From NCBI RefSeq assembly GCF_025854375.1, contig NZ_CP107575.1, positions 1,550,001 through 1,614,000 on the forward strand: DNA of 64,000 nucleotides, in the 5' to 3' direction. Of this stretch, positions 53,946-63,505 are shown one piece after another. The notes beneath the pieces were generated by a model. That model saw only the letters and a list, made by a program, of their open reading frames with translations. It was not told the DNA's origin and did not search any database. Position 1 is the stretch's first letter, and each line of letters begins with the position of its first letter. Both the position numbers and the translations under genes were made by a program. This stretch comes from Glutamicibacter sp. JL.03c. Lineage in GTDB: Bacteria > Actinomycetota > Actinomycetes > Actinomycetales > Micrococcaceae.

Positions 53946-54245
53946 AAATAGTCGGTTCAGGAATGTCTGATGCAGGGCAGATGGCTAACGCCCTGTCGAT
54001 TTGCGGTGCTCACCCATTGGAGAACCGCGCATGAGCTATGCAACTGCGAGGGTCGTGGAGCGTAAGCCTACCGACGAATTCGACCGCAGGTGCGCGTGCG
54101 GCAAGCCTACTGGACTTTTTCGAGTTCCGCAGATCTTGTCGAATACGTCCAGCAAGTACGTAGTGGGTAAACAGCCCACACCTGAATGGGGTCTGTAGCG
54201 TCGATAGTGTTCGTTGATCAATTGACTGCAAAAGGAGTTCATCTG
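53946..54245. other. region between the methyltransferase remnant and csbD-like gene
   Basis: About 300 bp without a supported gene; it probably contains the promoter for the CsbD-like gene. AAAGGAG at 54234 is its ribosome-binding site. Confidence 0.4.
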
Positions 54246-54440
54246 ATGGGTTTAGGCGATAAGTTCAAGAACAAGGCTCAGGAAGCTTCCGGCAAGGTCA
54301 AGGAGTCTGTCGGAGATGCAACCAACAACGAGGAATTGCAGGCTGAAGGCGTCAAGGATCAGGCCGCGGCCAAGGCGAAGCAGGCCGGTGAAGCTGTCAA
54401 AGATGCAGCCAAAGACGTTCGCGACGACTTCAACAAGTAG
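54246..54440 (+). CDS. CsbD-family stress protein
   Basis: 64 aa from ATG after AAAGGAG. MGLGDKFKNKAQEASGKVKESVGDATN is the classic CsbD start; the rest is Ala/Lys/Asp-rich amphipathic helix. Members are abundant general-stress proteins (SigB-dependent in Bacillus) of unknown mechanism. It is the only intact gene in the 53-56.4 kb decay zone. Confidence 0.9.
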   Translation: MGLGDKFKNKAQEASGKVKESVGDATNNEELQAEGVKDQAAAKAKQAGEAVKDAAKDVRDDFNK

Positions 54441-54449
54441 CAGTTAGTT

Positions 54450-54488
54450 CAACAAGGGCACCCGCCTCACGGTGGGTGCCCTTGTTGC
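54450..54488 (+). terminator. terminator after the csbD-like gene
   Basis: 17-bp perfect stem with a 4-nt loop (54450-54487), followed by GCC; also downstream of the minus-strand glycosyltransferase remnant. Confidence 0.85.
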
Positions 54489-54490
54489 CT

Positions 54491-55702
54491 CTAGCGAGAG
54501 GGCCGGTATTGTTCCAAGAACGTCGCGACTGCTATCGAACGGTCTTCCTCGGCCGCCAGTCGGGCCGAGAGCCATGTGGCACTTTGGCGGCATTGCTCAT
54601 TGCCGACTGCTTCGTTGACGGCTTCGGTGAGTGAACCAACCGTCAAGTTCTTGAAGGGGAATGGGGCAGTGCCCGCTCCAAGACAGTGCAGTTGAGCAGC
54701 CCAGAAAGGCCGGTCGGTGAAAATCGGTACCGGCACTGCAAGGGTGCCAGCGCGCAAGCCGGCGGCCGTTGTGCCCGCGCCGGCATGGTGCACCACCGCT
54801 TCTGCCTGAGGGAACAACCACTCATCAGGCTCTGGGCCAATGCCCAGTACGTCGGTCTCACTAAATTCTCCAGTGCCTTGGACGAGAGTACGGCGGCCAG
54901 TGCGGCGGGCAACTTCAGCTAGGAAATCTGGTTCCGAGGCCACGATGCTCCCGAATCCAAGGAATGGCGGTGGCTCTCCGGCGGAGAGGAAATCACGCAG
55001 CTGGGCTGCGGCGCTCCGCGAAGTATTGGCCGTCGGCCACCAGTAACCGCATTTGATGAAGTTCTCGTGCCAATCGGCCGGGCGGGGCACAGCTGCGGAG
55101 CTGAAACCATTAAGGACTGGTTAAGCGGTCTTTCGGCGCTGACGCCCTGTGACCGCTCGGCCTCTCTTCGGCAGCCCCAATTTTGTGCGGATGCGTGCGG
55201 TTGGCGCATCGTAAGGGGCCTTTGCAGATGAAGGCAGATGATGAAGTGCTCGGTTTCCAATGTTTCCAAAACTTCGTGCACTGCCTAGGGCCATCGGTGC
55301 TTATTGACCGCTCGGTTCGGTGGGTTGCAGATGTGCGCCGATCGAGGGGATTCCTAGCGCCTCGGCGACATCGAAAGCGAAAGATGCCACTGAATTTGCG
55401 AGAATTAAATCTGCACCGTGCTTCTAGGCCTGCAAAGTTCCTGTGGTCGCTTGATCAAAGGAGGTGCCAAATTCTGCGAGGTAGTGACGTAATTCCTTGG
55501 GTCTGGTCCCTGCCCCTGGGATTTCAAGATTGACCAGAGCACTCATGTCGCCTGGAAGGTCGTGGAAGGTACTTCCGGAAGAAGTTATCACCTCTCGATA
55601 CGCAGGGTCTGCTGCGATCGCGACATCAAAGCCTTGCGGGATGCGTGCCGGACCTAGAGACGTCAGAGGTGAGACATCACTACAGGTGCCCGGGGTAACC
55701 AT
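54491..55702 (-). pseudogene. degraded macrolide-type (GT1) glycosyltransferase
   Basis: One continuous minus-strand frame with three stops (lowest bases 55424, 55301 and 55121) and no frameshift. It starts VTPGTCSDVSPLTSLG, continues LPGDMSALVNLEIPGAG, past the first stop to AFDVAEALGIPSIGAHLQPTEPSG, past the second to LGSARSFGNIGNRAL, and past the third to NGFSSAAVPRPADW. The intact C-terminal 199 residues contain the nucleotide-sugar site EWLFPQAEAVVHHAGAGTTAAGL. This is the layout of UDP-sugar glycosyltransferases that inactivate or decorate macrolides. Point nonsense changes alone explain the damage, so the loss is probably fairly recent. Confidence 0.85.
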
Positions 55703-55752
55703 CAGCGTGCGCGTGAATTTCCTGTAGCAGTAATTGCGAACAGTGTTCGTGA

Positions 55753-56437
55753 TTGACCATGCCGACTACTGGAGCACGGACTGCGGTCAAGAATCTAACT
55801 CAGAGAACCACCGGTTCAAAACCTCAAAACACGTTCGCGAAAATCGATGATGTTGCCGTTGGTCTAGCCATTGCTGTTGGAATTAAGGCTGTTTCAGTGC
55901 GGAGCGTAGCGTCGGAGCTTAGCACGGAACCAGCATTTCTATCGATACGTAAAGTCCTACGATCAACTCACCGAACTGATGGTGGGCCGGATCAGTGCTG
56001 ATCATGACTATGAGACATGTTCGGGCTCCGCAATTGATCAGCTTTTGGAAATAGCTCGCCAAGACCGTCGGATCATGAGTCGTCACCCGCGGGTTGCGCT
56101 GATCGTAATGCAAAAACAGGTGATGACTCCCAATTTCCTGGTGCACTTGGAGCGTAGTTGGCTGGCCCCGGCTGATATGGATTTGAGCGCTCCCCGAAAA
56201 CTGCTTACTCTCGCAATGCTGAACTCCATCACCTCCGCGCTCGCTCGCAATGGGCAGCGCCAGCGCGGGCATCAATACGCCTCAGCCTATTTGAATTCCC
56301 TGCAGATGGGTTCCTACCCGCACTTGCTGCCAGCACTGAGCGAAATCAATGATCCTCTGGACCTGGACAGCGCATTTGAGCAGGCCATCGTTAGTTATCT
56401 TCGGGGAGTTGGAGTGGGGAAGTACCCGCACGCATAG
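55753..56437 (+). pseudogene. frameshifted TetR-family regulator
   Basis: The first frame has a helix-turn-helix: AKIDDVAVGLAIAVGIKAVSVRSVASEL. Near 55940-55955 the frame shifts by one, and the second frame continues YVKSYDQLTELMVGR, then LLEIARQDRRIMSRHPRVAL and a TetR-like effector domain to LRGVGVGKYPHA. It is divergent from the glycosyltransferase remnant, the usual layout of a TetR repressor and its target, so both halves of one regulated unit have decayed. Confidence 0.78.
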
Positions 56438-56522
56438 CCTTAGTATGAAATCTTCTATGCGCCAGTGACTTGGTATGACAGCATGAAAACTGTGTAATGA
56501 AGCCGAGTACCCAGGAGTTGTG

Positions 56523-57692
56523 ATGGCTGCACCGTCCGAATCAAGCATGAAAGAAATCCGTGAGCTGATCGCGGTGGACACGACGAGCCGGGACACGAAC
56601 TTGCCGCTCATCGAAAACGTTGTCCACAAGCTTCGAGCGCACGGTGTCGAGCCGACGCTGATACACAATGAGGATGGAAGCAAGGCTAATCTGCTGGCCA
56701 CCATCCCCGCCAGCGACGGCACGCGTTCGGGTGGCATTGTGCTCTCCGGCCATACGGACGTGGTCCCTGTAGATGGACAGGACTGGAGCAGCGAACCATT
56801 TGATGCCCAGGTGCGCGGTGACAAACTCTATGGCCGTGGAACCTGCGACATGAAAGGCTATCTCGGGGTCATTCATGCGAAGCTTGATCAACTGACCAGC
56901 GCCCGACTGGCAGAGCCCATCCACCTGGCCCTGTCCTACGACGAGGAGGTGGGCTGTGTTGGCGCCGTCAGCCTGGTCGAAAAAATTGTGGCTGACGGAT
57001 TGGCGCCACGTGGATGCTTCGTGGGGGAGCCATCGAGCATGCGCGCCATTCGCGGGCATAAGTCGATGAACGTCTTCCGGGTCCAGTTCAACGGCGTTGC
57101 CGCCCACTCATCGCTTCCTACTGAAGGGGTCAATGCGATCTCCTACGCGCTAAAGTTTGCGAACTTCGTGGAAGAAGTCTCGGCCGAACTCCGATCGAGC
57201 GGACCAAGCGATGAGGCGTTTATCGAGCCGACGACCACGATGAACGTGAACAAGTTCGACGCTGGCATCGCGGTGAATACGATCCCGTCCCAAGCGGTGG
57301 TGTACTTCGAGTACCGGTCGCTGGCAGTGGTCGATCGCGATGCGCTCACCGCTCGTTTCCGCGACGTAGCGGCGAAGCTGGAAGCGCAGATGCGTGAAAA
57401 GAATCCGTCCTGCTCGGTGAGCTTCGAGCAGCAGGCCGGCGCCCCGGGATTGGATACCGAGCCCGGCGAAGAAATCGTTGCGCTGGCCGCCGCATGCGGC
57501 GCGATCGCCACCGATGAGAAGGTCACCTACGGCACCGAGGCGGGCTTGTTCTCGGCAGCCGGCATCCCGACGGTGGTGTGCGGCCCCGGTGATATCGCCC
57601 AGGCGCACGCGCCAGACGAGTACATCTTGCTCGACCAGATTTCCGAGTGCGAAAACTTCATCGACTCACTGATTGCGCAGCTGAGCCGATGA
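56523..57692 (+). CDS. ArgE-type acetylornithine deacetylase / M20 metallopeptidase
   Basis: 389 aa from the ATG at 56523 (a GTG at 56520 is also possible; CAGGAG upstream). M20 motifs: VLSGHTDVVPVDG (first His/Asp ligands), YGRGTCDMKGYLG, SYDEEVGCVGA with the catalytic Glu pair, AAHSSLPTEGVNAI in the dimerisation domain, and CGPGDIAQAHAPDEYI with the last His. It cuts N-acyl groups from amino acids. It overlaps the transporter gene by ATGA; an uptake-plus-deacylation pair for an N-acylated compound is likely. Confidence 0.9.
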   Translation: MAAPSESSMKEIRELIAVDTTSRDTNLPLIENVVHKLRAHGVEPTLIHNEDGSKANLLATIPASDGTRSGGIVLSGHTDVVPVDGQDWSSEPFDAQVRGDKLYGRGTCDMKGYLGVIHAKLDQLTSARLAEPIHLALSYDEEVGCVGAVSLVEKIVADGLAPRGCFVGEPSSMRAIRGHKSMNVFRVQFNGVAAHSSLPTEGVNAISYALKFANFVEEVSAELRSSGPSDEAFIEPTTTMNVNKFDAGIAVNTIPSQAVVYFEYRSLAVVDRDALTARFRDVAAKLEAQMREKNPSCSVSFEQQAGAPGLDTEPGEEIVALAAACGAIATDEKVTYGTEAGLFSAAGIPTVVCGPGDIAQAHAPDEYILLDQISECENFIDSLIAQLSR

Positions 57693-58963
57693 GTGCCGGC
57701 GATCGCGCAACCGCGCAACAGGTGGCGATGGCGCGCAAGGCCGTCATCTCCAGTTCCATCGGCGCCGCCCTCGAATGGTTCGACATCATTGTGTACGCCA
57801 CCTTCGCCACGACCATTGCCAAGGTGTTCTACCCGGAATCGGATCCGACTTTCGCGTTGATCCTCACGTTCGCGACCTTTGCGATTTCCTACGTGATCCG
57901 ACCGCTTGGCGGCATGGTGCTGGGAAGCTATGCGGATCGCAAGGGCCGGAAGAAGGCGCTGACGCTGACCCTTGGGCTGATGATGCTGGGCACCCTGATC
58001 ATGGCCGTAGCTCCCCCTTATGCTTCGGTGGGAGTGGCTGGCGCGCTGATTATCCTGCTCTCCCGGCTGATCCAGGGTTTCTCGGCTGGCGGCGAGTTCG
58101 GGACAGCTACTGCCTTCCTGATCGAGACGGCTCCGCATAAGAAGGCGTACTACTCGTCATGGCAGGTTGCCAGCCAGGGTGCCTCGATGATGCTCGCCTC
58201 CGGTTTCGGATACTTCCTCACCACGGGGCTGAGCGCTGAGGCCCTGGAATCGTGGGGCTGGCGTGTGCCATTCTTCGTGGGCTTGCTGATCGGCCCGGTC
58301 GGCTTGTATATCCGAGCCCGGTTGGAAGAGACCGAGGAGTTCACCACTGCCAAAAAGGAGAAATTCCCCCTTGGGACGCTCTTCAAGCTTCATTACGGGC
58401 GGTTGTTGGCCGGCGTAGCGGTAATCGGTGTGGCCACGATTTCGGTCTACCTGATCCTGTTCATGCCGACCTTTGCCGTCACTAATCTCGGCATTCCGGG
58501 GGACGCGGCGTTCTTGGGAGGGATCGCGGCTGGCGTCATCACGCTGTGTGGTGTTCCGTTCGTCGGGCATCTGGCCGACCGCATCGGCCCGGCTCGGGTG
58601 ATGACCTATGCGGCAATAGCGGCTTTTGTCTTGGCCTATCCGCTGTTCAAGCTGATGACCTCCACCCCGACGGTCGGGGTCATGGTCGTGGTGATCGCGC
58701 TGCTGGGCGTCATCATGTCCTTCTACTTCGGTCCGTTGCCGGCACTGCTGTCCGGACTGTTCCCGGCAGCGATCCGCGGTTCTGGATTGTCGGTGGCCTA
58801 CAACGTCGGCGTGACTTTGCTAGGAGGCATCGCTCCACTGGTGCTGACCTGGCTGCTGAAAGCCACCGGATCGTTGGATGCGCCGAGCATCTACTACATG
58901 GCGATCGCCGTGATCTCCTTGGTGGGACTGTTCTTCGTGAGAAAGCGGTACGCTCAACGCTAG
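57689..58963 (+). CDS. MFS transporter, metabolite:H+ symporter (MHS) type
   Basis: 424-aa protein with 12 membrane segments. MHS marks: SSIGAALEWFDIIVYATFA at the start, RPLGGMVLGSYADRKGRKKAL between segments 2 and 3, and RLIQGFSAGGEFGTATAFLIE. Translationally coupled to the ArgE-type gene, so it probably imports the substrate of that enzyme; shikimate, proline/betaine and dicarboxylate carriers belong to the same group. Confidence 0.9.
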   Translation: MSAGDRATAQQVAMARKAVISSSIGAALEWFDIIVYATFATTIAKVFYPESDPTFALILTFATFAISYVIRPLGGMVLGSYADRKGRKKALTLTLGLMMLGTLIMAVAPPYASVGVAGALIILLSRLIQGFSAGGEFGTATAFLIETAPHKKAYYSSWQVASQGASMMLASGFGYFLTTGLSAEALESWGWRVPFFVGLLIGPVGLYIRARLEETEEFTTAKKEKFPLGTLFKLHYGRLLAGVAVIGVATISVYLILFMPTFAVTNLGIPGDAAFLGGIAAGVITLCGVPFVGHLADRIGPARVMTYAAIAAFVLAYPLFKLMTSTPTVGVMVVVIALLGVIMSFYFGPLPALLSGLFPAAIRGSGLSVAYNVGVTLLGGIAPLVLTWLLKATGSLDAPSIYYMAIAVISLVGLFFVRKRYAQR

Positions 58964-58982
58964 ATACGTACGCCATAAGCAC

Positions 58983-59026
58983 GTCGTGCCCGCAAGCTTC
59001 AGGGAAGCTGGCGGGCACGACTTTTT
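58983..59026. terminator. bidirectional terminator
   Basis: Nearly perfect 17-18-bp stem with 4-nt loop, then CTTTTT; between convergent genes ending at 58963 (+) and 59042 (-). Confidence 0.92.
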
Positions 59027-59041
59027 GCGTGGGCGGAGGTC

Positions 59042-59731
59042 TTAGAGCGCCACGAGCAGAACGGCTGTCCAGTGGCAAAGGAAGGCGATAATCGTGCAGG
59101 CATGGAAGAGCTCATGGAAACCGAAAATGGTCGGCAGGGGATTGGGGCGTTTGGCGGCGTAGAACACGGCACCCACGGTGTAGGCCAAGCCGCCAGCCAG
59201 GATCAGGATCATGACCGCCGGGTTTGCTGCCCAAAAGGCTGGAAGCTGCATCAGCGCGCCCCAGCCGAGCAGAATGTAAAGGCTTACGCCGACCCAACGC
59301 GGGGCGGTCGGCCAGATGGCCTTGATCGCAATTCCGGCCACAGAGCCGGCCCAGATGATGGACAATACGATGATGGCTTGTTTCGCGGGAAGGGTCAGCG
59401 CCGCGACGGGCGTGTAGGTGCCAGCGATAAGCAAGAAGATGTTGGCGTGATCGGCCCGGCGGAAAAGACCCATGACCCGCTCGGTCCAATTGCCGCGATG
59501 GTACAAGGCTGACGTGCCGAACAAGAGGATCGAGCACAGTGCGAATACGGCGCTGGTCCATTCGGCCAGGTGTCCGTCAGCCAGGACGATTAGCACCAGG
59601 TTCATGATGATGATGCCAGGTGTTGACCATGCATGAATCAGACCGCGCCAGCGCGTTCGCTCGGTGCCGATCGATAAAAATTTTTTCGGTGCCCGAATTC
59701 TTGCGGTGGGGATCATCGGATCAATGGCCAC
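59042..59731 (-). CDS. hemolysin III / PAQR-family membrane protein
   Basis: 229 aa, GTG start after AAGGA. Seven membrane segments. Family residues: RWRGLIHAWSTPG, SALYHRGNW, RRADHANIFLLIAGTYTPVA, and GFHELFHACTIIAFLCHW, giving the conserved His/Asp set of the CREST superfamily (possible zinc-dependent hydrolase). Named for a Bacillus hemolysin; the true role is unclear. Confidence 0.9.
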   Translation of the reverse strand: MAIDPMIPTARIRAPKKFLSIGTERTRWRGLIHAWSTPGIIIMNLVLIVLADGHLAEWTSAVFALCSILLFGTSALYHRGNWTERVMGLFRRADHANIFLLIAGTYTPVAALTLPAKQAIIVLSIIWAGSVAGIAIKAIWPTAPRWVGVSLYILLGWGALMQLPAFWAANPAVMILILAGGLAYTVGAVFYAAKRPNPLPTIFGFHELFHACTIIAFLCHWTAVLLVAL

Positions 59732-59833
59732 GGAAGTCCTTACCTAGTACTCGGGGGATTGAACCCCTGTTCTGGAAGTCTACGTCAGCATGCTGGGATC
59801 AGACTGTGCCGGATGCTGCAGAGCTGACACGTT

Positions 59834-59865
59834 GAAACCCGCCCAATTTTCATTGGACGGGTTTC
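59834..59865 (-). terminator. terminator after glsB-like gene
   Basis: GAAACCCG-CCAA / TTGG-CGGGTTTC stem with one mismatch, 35 bases beyond the minus-strand stop at 59900. Confidence 0.75.
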
Positions 59866-59899
59866 GGGATTCGTGCAGGTTGAGAACCAGATGATGCGG

Positions 59900-60160
59900 T
59901 TAGGCGCGTCTCTTGGTGATGAAGCCCCAAATGAGCAGGACGATCAGTGCACCGCCGATGGCCAAGATCCAGCTCCACAACGAGAAGAATCCGCTCATGC
60001 CCTTGTCGAAAATGAGGCTACCTATCCAGCCGCCGAGCAACGCGCCGACTACGCCCAGCACCAAGGTGGCGATCCATCCGCCACCTTGCTTGCCCGGCAG
60101 GATTGCTTTTGCGATAGCGCCAGCAATCAAGCCCAAAACTATCCATCCAATGAATCCCAT
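59900..60160 (-). CDS. GlsB/YeaQ/YmgE-family small membrane protein
   Basis: 86 aa from the ATG at 60160 (GGAGCGA five bases upstream). Three membrane segments; MGFIGWIVLGLIAGAIAKAILPGKQGGGWIATLVLGVVGALLGGWI is the transglycosylase-associated pattern of this family, which in other bacteria is stress-induced. Single gene. Confidence 0.92.
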   Translation of the reverse strand: MGFIGWIVLGLIAGAIAKAILPGKQGGGWIATLVLGVVGALLGGWIGSLIFDKGMSGFFSLWSWILAIGGALIVLLIWGFITKRRA

Positions 60161-60412
60161 GATTCGCTCCAATGGTCAGATTCTCTAGTGATCGGGTTTG
60201 ACCACTTAGCCCAGAGAATACATCGGTTTGAGCTGGGGTTCTATGGATGCACCGGTGATTTTCGGGCTTTTCGCAACTTTGATCCGAACGCGACTTGAAG
60301 GCCACATCACATCTACTCGCGAAACCAGATCTGATATGGGCTTTCGGCAGATCCGGCGATTGACCGATGGGAAATGGTTGACACGGGTCACTGTCGCTCA
60401 TACGCTTGTTAA
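60161..60412. other. intergenic region upstream of gntK
   Basis: About 250 bp with no gene supported on either strand. Confidence 0.4.
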
Positions 60413-60450
60413 ATCAGATTTTATCCAATAAAACAATCCTTAAGTCTGAT
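60413..60450. promoter_or_regulatory. candidate operator ahead of gntK
   Basis: ATCAGATTT and AAGTCTGAT form a 9-bp inverted repeat (one G-T mismatch) with a 20-bp AT-rich spacer, 30 bases before the gntK start. It could bind the GntR-type regulator at 62564-63298. Confidence 0.3.
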
Positions 60451-60479
60451 ATTAGGTTTGCGCACGACGGAGTGAATAC

Positions 60480-61001
60480 ATGAGTGAACTGGTCCCAGCC
60501 ATCATCGTTATGGGTGTTTCAGGTAGCGGCAAGACGACTATCGGCCAGATGCTGGCAGATGAGCTGAACCGTCAATTCATCGATGGTGATAGCTTGCACC
60601 CCGAATCCAATAAGCAGAAAATGGCCGCGGGCGAAGCATTGGACGATCAGGACCGCGAACCATGGTTGCGTGTGATCGGCCAGAAGCTTGCTGATGGAAC
60701 CAGCCAGCAAGAACCGCTGGTCATTGCGTGCTCCGCACTGAAGCGCAGTTACCGCGATCTGATTCGTTCCCTGGAACCGTCAACCATTTTTGTGCACTTG
60801 GCAGGTGTGCCCGCTGTTATTCGCGATCGAATGAACGCACGCTCCCACGAGTACATGCCTTCCTCGCTGCTGGACAGCCAATTGGCAACCCTGGAGCTGC
60901 CCACGGCCGATGAAGCGGTTCTCACCGCTGACATTTCCAATTCCCCTGAGGACATCGTGCGTCAACTTGTAATTGACCTCGAAGTAGCGCACCTCGCATA
61001 A
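60480..61001 (+). CDS. gntK: gluconokinase
   Basis: 173 aa, ATG after GGAG. P-loop MGVSGSGKTTIGQML, FIDGDSLHPESNKQKMAAGEALDDQDREPWL (the family's signature), and CSALKRSYRDLIR. It phosphorylates gluconate to 6-phosphogluconate. It lies 47 bases ahead of gntP in one operon, with the regulator and gnd just downstream. Confidence 0.95.
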   Translation: MSELVPAIIVMGVSGSGKTTIGQMLADELNRQFIDGDSLHPESNKQKMAAGEALDDQDREPWLRVIGQKLADGTSQQEPLVIACSALKRSYRDLIRSLEPSTIFVHLAGVPAVIRDRMNARSHEYMPSSLLDSQLATLELPTADEAVLTADISNSPEDIVRQLVIDLEVAHLA

Positions 61002-61048
61002 ACCGCCCGCCAGCATCTGGCATGAATAACCATTGATCAAGGACGACA

Positions 61049-62464
61049 ATGACAACTGAGCTCGACATGAACTGGACGCTGGGTACGCCCGGTCTCCTCG
61101 GACTCGCGGTAGCGGCGGTCGCCGTGCTGCTGGTCCTAATTATCCGCTTCCGGATCCACGCTTTTGTGGCTCTGGTTCTCACCAGCTTGCTGACGGCAAT
61201 TGCCGCCGGCATTCCTGCGGCATCGGTGATCACCACTTTGACCAGCGGCTTTGGGTCGACGCTTGCGAGTGTCGCCTTGCTCGTGGGTCTTGGCGCAATG
61301 CTTGGCCGAATGCTGGAAACCAGCGGTGGCGCCGAAGTGATGACCAACTGGCTGATCTCCAAGTTCGGCGAAAAGCGCGCTCCCCTGGCGCTGTCCGTGG
61401 CATCGCTGCTCTTCGGTTTCCCCATCTTCTTCGACGCTGGCCTCGTGGTCATGCTTCCAATCATCTTCACCGTGGCACGCCGCCTGGGTGGATCTGTCCT
61501 GTACTACGCGATTCCAGCGGCAACTGCATTCTCTGTGATGCACATCTTCGTTCCACCGCATCCAGGCCCCGTGGCGGCCTCGGGTCTGCTTGAAGCGAAT
61601 GTAGGCCTGGTCCTCGTTCTGGGTTTGATTGTCGCCATCCCGACGTGGTTCTTCTCCGGCCACCTGTTCGGCAAGTTCGTTGGCAAGAAATTCGACATCC
61701 CGGTACCAAACATCCTGGATGCAGCACTGGGCAACGGCACTGGCAAGGATGACTTCAAGTCCTCTCCAGCGGTAGGAACTGTCTTCAGCCTGCTGCTTCT
61801 GCCGCTGGTCTTGATTTTCATGAACACCGGGCTGAACATGCTCGGCAGCGCCGGCTTCGTTGATGCAGAAGCATCGTGGGTTACCTGGCTTCGCCTGTTT
61901 GGCGAGACGCCGGTAGCGCTGCTGATCACTGTGTTGCTCGGAATGTTCCTGCTCGGCTTCCGCAAGGGCAAGGACAAGACCCTGGTTGAGACCGTCGTTG
62001 ACTCGGCGCTCGGCCCGGTATGCTCGATCATCTTGATCACCGGAGCAGGCGGCATGTTCGGTGGAGTGCTTCGTGCCAGCGGCATCGGCAATGCTATTGC
62101 GGATTCGCTGGAGTCGGTGGGCATGCCACTGATCATCGCGGGCTTCCTGATCGCAGCCATCGTGCGTTTGGCGCAGGGCTCGGCCACCGTGGCATTGACC
62201 ACCGCAGCTGCCATCGTTCAGCCGGCAATTTTGGCTGATAGCTCTTTGACCGCTTTCCAGGTGGCCACCATGGTTCTGGCTTTGGCTGCCGGTTCGGTGT
62301 TCGCCGGCCACGTGAACGACTCCGGCTTCTGGCTGGTGTCCCGCTTCCTGCAAATGGACGTATCGACGACATTGCGGGTGTGGACCGTCGGGCAGGCTTT
62401 GGTTTCGGTTGTAGGCTTCGTCTTCGTGATGGTGCTCTACGGCATTGCGACTGCGCTTGCCTAG
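61049..62464 (+). CDS. gntP: gluconate:H+ symporter GntP
   Basis: 471-aa protein with 12-14 hydrophobic segments. Family signatures: IRFRIHAFVALVLTSLLTA at the start, GFPIFFDAGLVVMLPI, HIFVPPHPGPVAASGLLEANVG, ILITGAGGMFGGVLRASGIG, and GHVNDSGFWLVSRFLQM. It imports gluconate for GntK. Also related to the permease at 9354-10778, but that one lacks the FVPPHPGP signature. Confidence 0.95.
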   Translation: MTTELDMNWTLGTPGLLGLAVAAVAVLLVLIIRFRIHAFVALVLTSLLTAIAAGIPAASVITTLTSGFGSTLASVALLVGLGAMLGRMLETSGGAEVMTNWLISKFGEKRAPLALSVASLLFGFPIFFDAGLVVMLPIIFTVARRLGGSVLYYAIPAATAFSVMHIFVPPHPGPVAASGLLEANVGLVLVLGLIVAIPTWFFSGHLFGKFVGKKFDIPVPNILDAALGNGTGKDDFKSSPAVGTVFSLLLLPLVLIFMNTGLNMLGSAGFVDAEASWVTWLRLFGETPVALLITVLLGMFLLGFRKGKDKTLVETVVDSALGPVCSIILITGAGGMFGGVLRASGIGNAIADSLESVGMPLIIAGFLIAAIVRLAQGSATVALTTAAAIVQPAILADSSLTAFQVATMVLALAAGSVFAGHVNDSGFWLVSRFLQMDVSTTLRVWTVGQALVSVVGFVFVMVLYGIATALA

Positions 62465-62484
62465 CATGCAGCCTCGCTAGCGAA

Positions 62485-62528
62485 AAAATCCGCCGGACCA
62501 ACGAATATTCGTTGGTCCGGCGGATTTT
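62485..62528. terminator. 44-bp perfect palindrome, bidirectional terminator
   Basis: The sequence is its own reverse complement over 44 bp (centre GAATATTC), flanked by A-runs on the left and TT on the right, between convergent gntP and gntR-type genes. Confidence 0.88.
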
Positions 62529-62563
62529 CCAGTTGACCTCACAGCACGAATCAGTGCGCTGAT

Positions 62564-63298
62564 CTAGCGAGCATCCTTGGCTGGGTCGACAAACAATCGC
62601 GGCTGGCCCTCCCAGAGGCTGCAAATCTCGTTATGGGTGCGCCGCATGATGCTTTCCATGTTCTTGCGGGCACCGGCCGGATCGGAATTGGAGATCGCAT
62701 CGGCTACCGATTGGTGCCAGAGCAGCGCCTCTTCATGCGGGCGTTCTGGCATCAGGCCAAGTTCGGTTCGACCGCGCAAGATCGCGCCAATGGGCGTGGA
62801 GAGATTCGCGAACATCTCGTTGCCCGAAGCGGCTAGCACCAGGGCATGGAACCGAATGTCCAGTTCCAAGAACCGGCGAAGGTCGCCTAGGCGTCCATAG
62901 TGATTCATTTGGGCTGATATCATCATCAGCTCCTTGCGCATGGCTTCCGGTGCGACCTCGGCGGCCAGTTCAGCGGCCATGGGCTCGACGGAAATGCGAA
63001 GCTCGGTCAGGGAGCGGAGCTGCGTCCCTTTTTGATCGCCGGCCAGTCGCCAGCGGATGACATGAGTGTCATAGGGATTCCAGCTTTCGGCCCCCAAGAC
63101 CCGGATGCCCACGCGCTTGGTGCTGGTCACCAGTCCGCTCTGCGCGAGGACGCGGACTGCCTCGCGGATCACCGAGCGGGAAACTTGAAGTTGCTGTTCG
63201 AGATCAGCGGCCAGGATAATCGAGCCGCGGGGAATTTGTCCGCTGACGATGCGGGAGCCGAGGTGCTCAACCACATGAGCGTGCAGACTTGTTGCCAT
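62564..63298 (-). CDS. GntR/FadR-subfamily regulator, probable gluconate repressor
   Basis: 244 aa. The N-terminal winged helix contains RGSIILAADLEQQLQVSRSVIREAVRVLAQSGLV; the C-terminal FCD domain has LDIRFHALVLAASGNEMF and HEALLWHQSVADAI, with Asp and His positions that bind a metal and sugar acid. Its place between gntP and gnd, facing gntP, points to control of gluconate uptake and oxidation. Confidence 0.92.
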   Translation of the reverse strand: MATSLHAHVVEHLGSRIVSGQIPRGSIILAADLEQQLQVSRSVIREAVRVLAQSGLVTSTKRVGIRVLGAESWNPYDTHVIRWRLAGDQKGTQLRSLTELRISVEPMAAELAAEVAPEAMRKELMMISAQMNHYGRLGDLRRFLELDIRFHALVLAASGNEMFANLSTPIGAILRGRTELGLMPERPHEEALLWHQSVADAISNSDPAGARKNMESIMRRTHNEICSLWEGQPRLFVDPAKDAR

Positions 63299-63505
63299 AG
63301 GGACAGTTTAGCTAACGACTAGGGGCAAGTAGCGTTGCGCGCACCGATTACACAGAATAAATATGTTTTTAGTTCGGTCATTCTCTGGGAAACAGTGCCC
63401 TGTGCCTAGTAGTATGGAAAGGTCACGTGGTCGTGATTCAGGGGCCATGGTTTATGGTCTCTGTTAACGGCACACCCTCCCCGTAATTGATGGAGACTTA
63501 TTTTT
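63299..63505. promoter_or_regulatory. divergent promoter region gntR-type / gnd
   Basis: 207 bp. An AT-rich stretch with AATAAATATG near 63356 suggests promoter elements; no clear symmetric operator. GGAG at 63492 is the ribosome-binding site of gnd. Confidence 0.35.
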
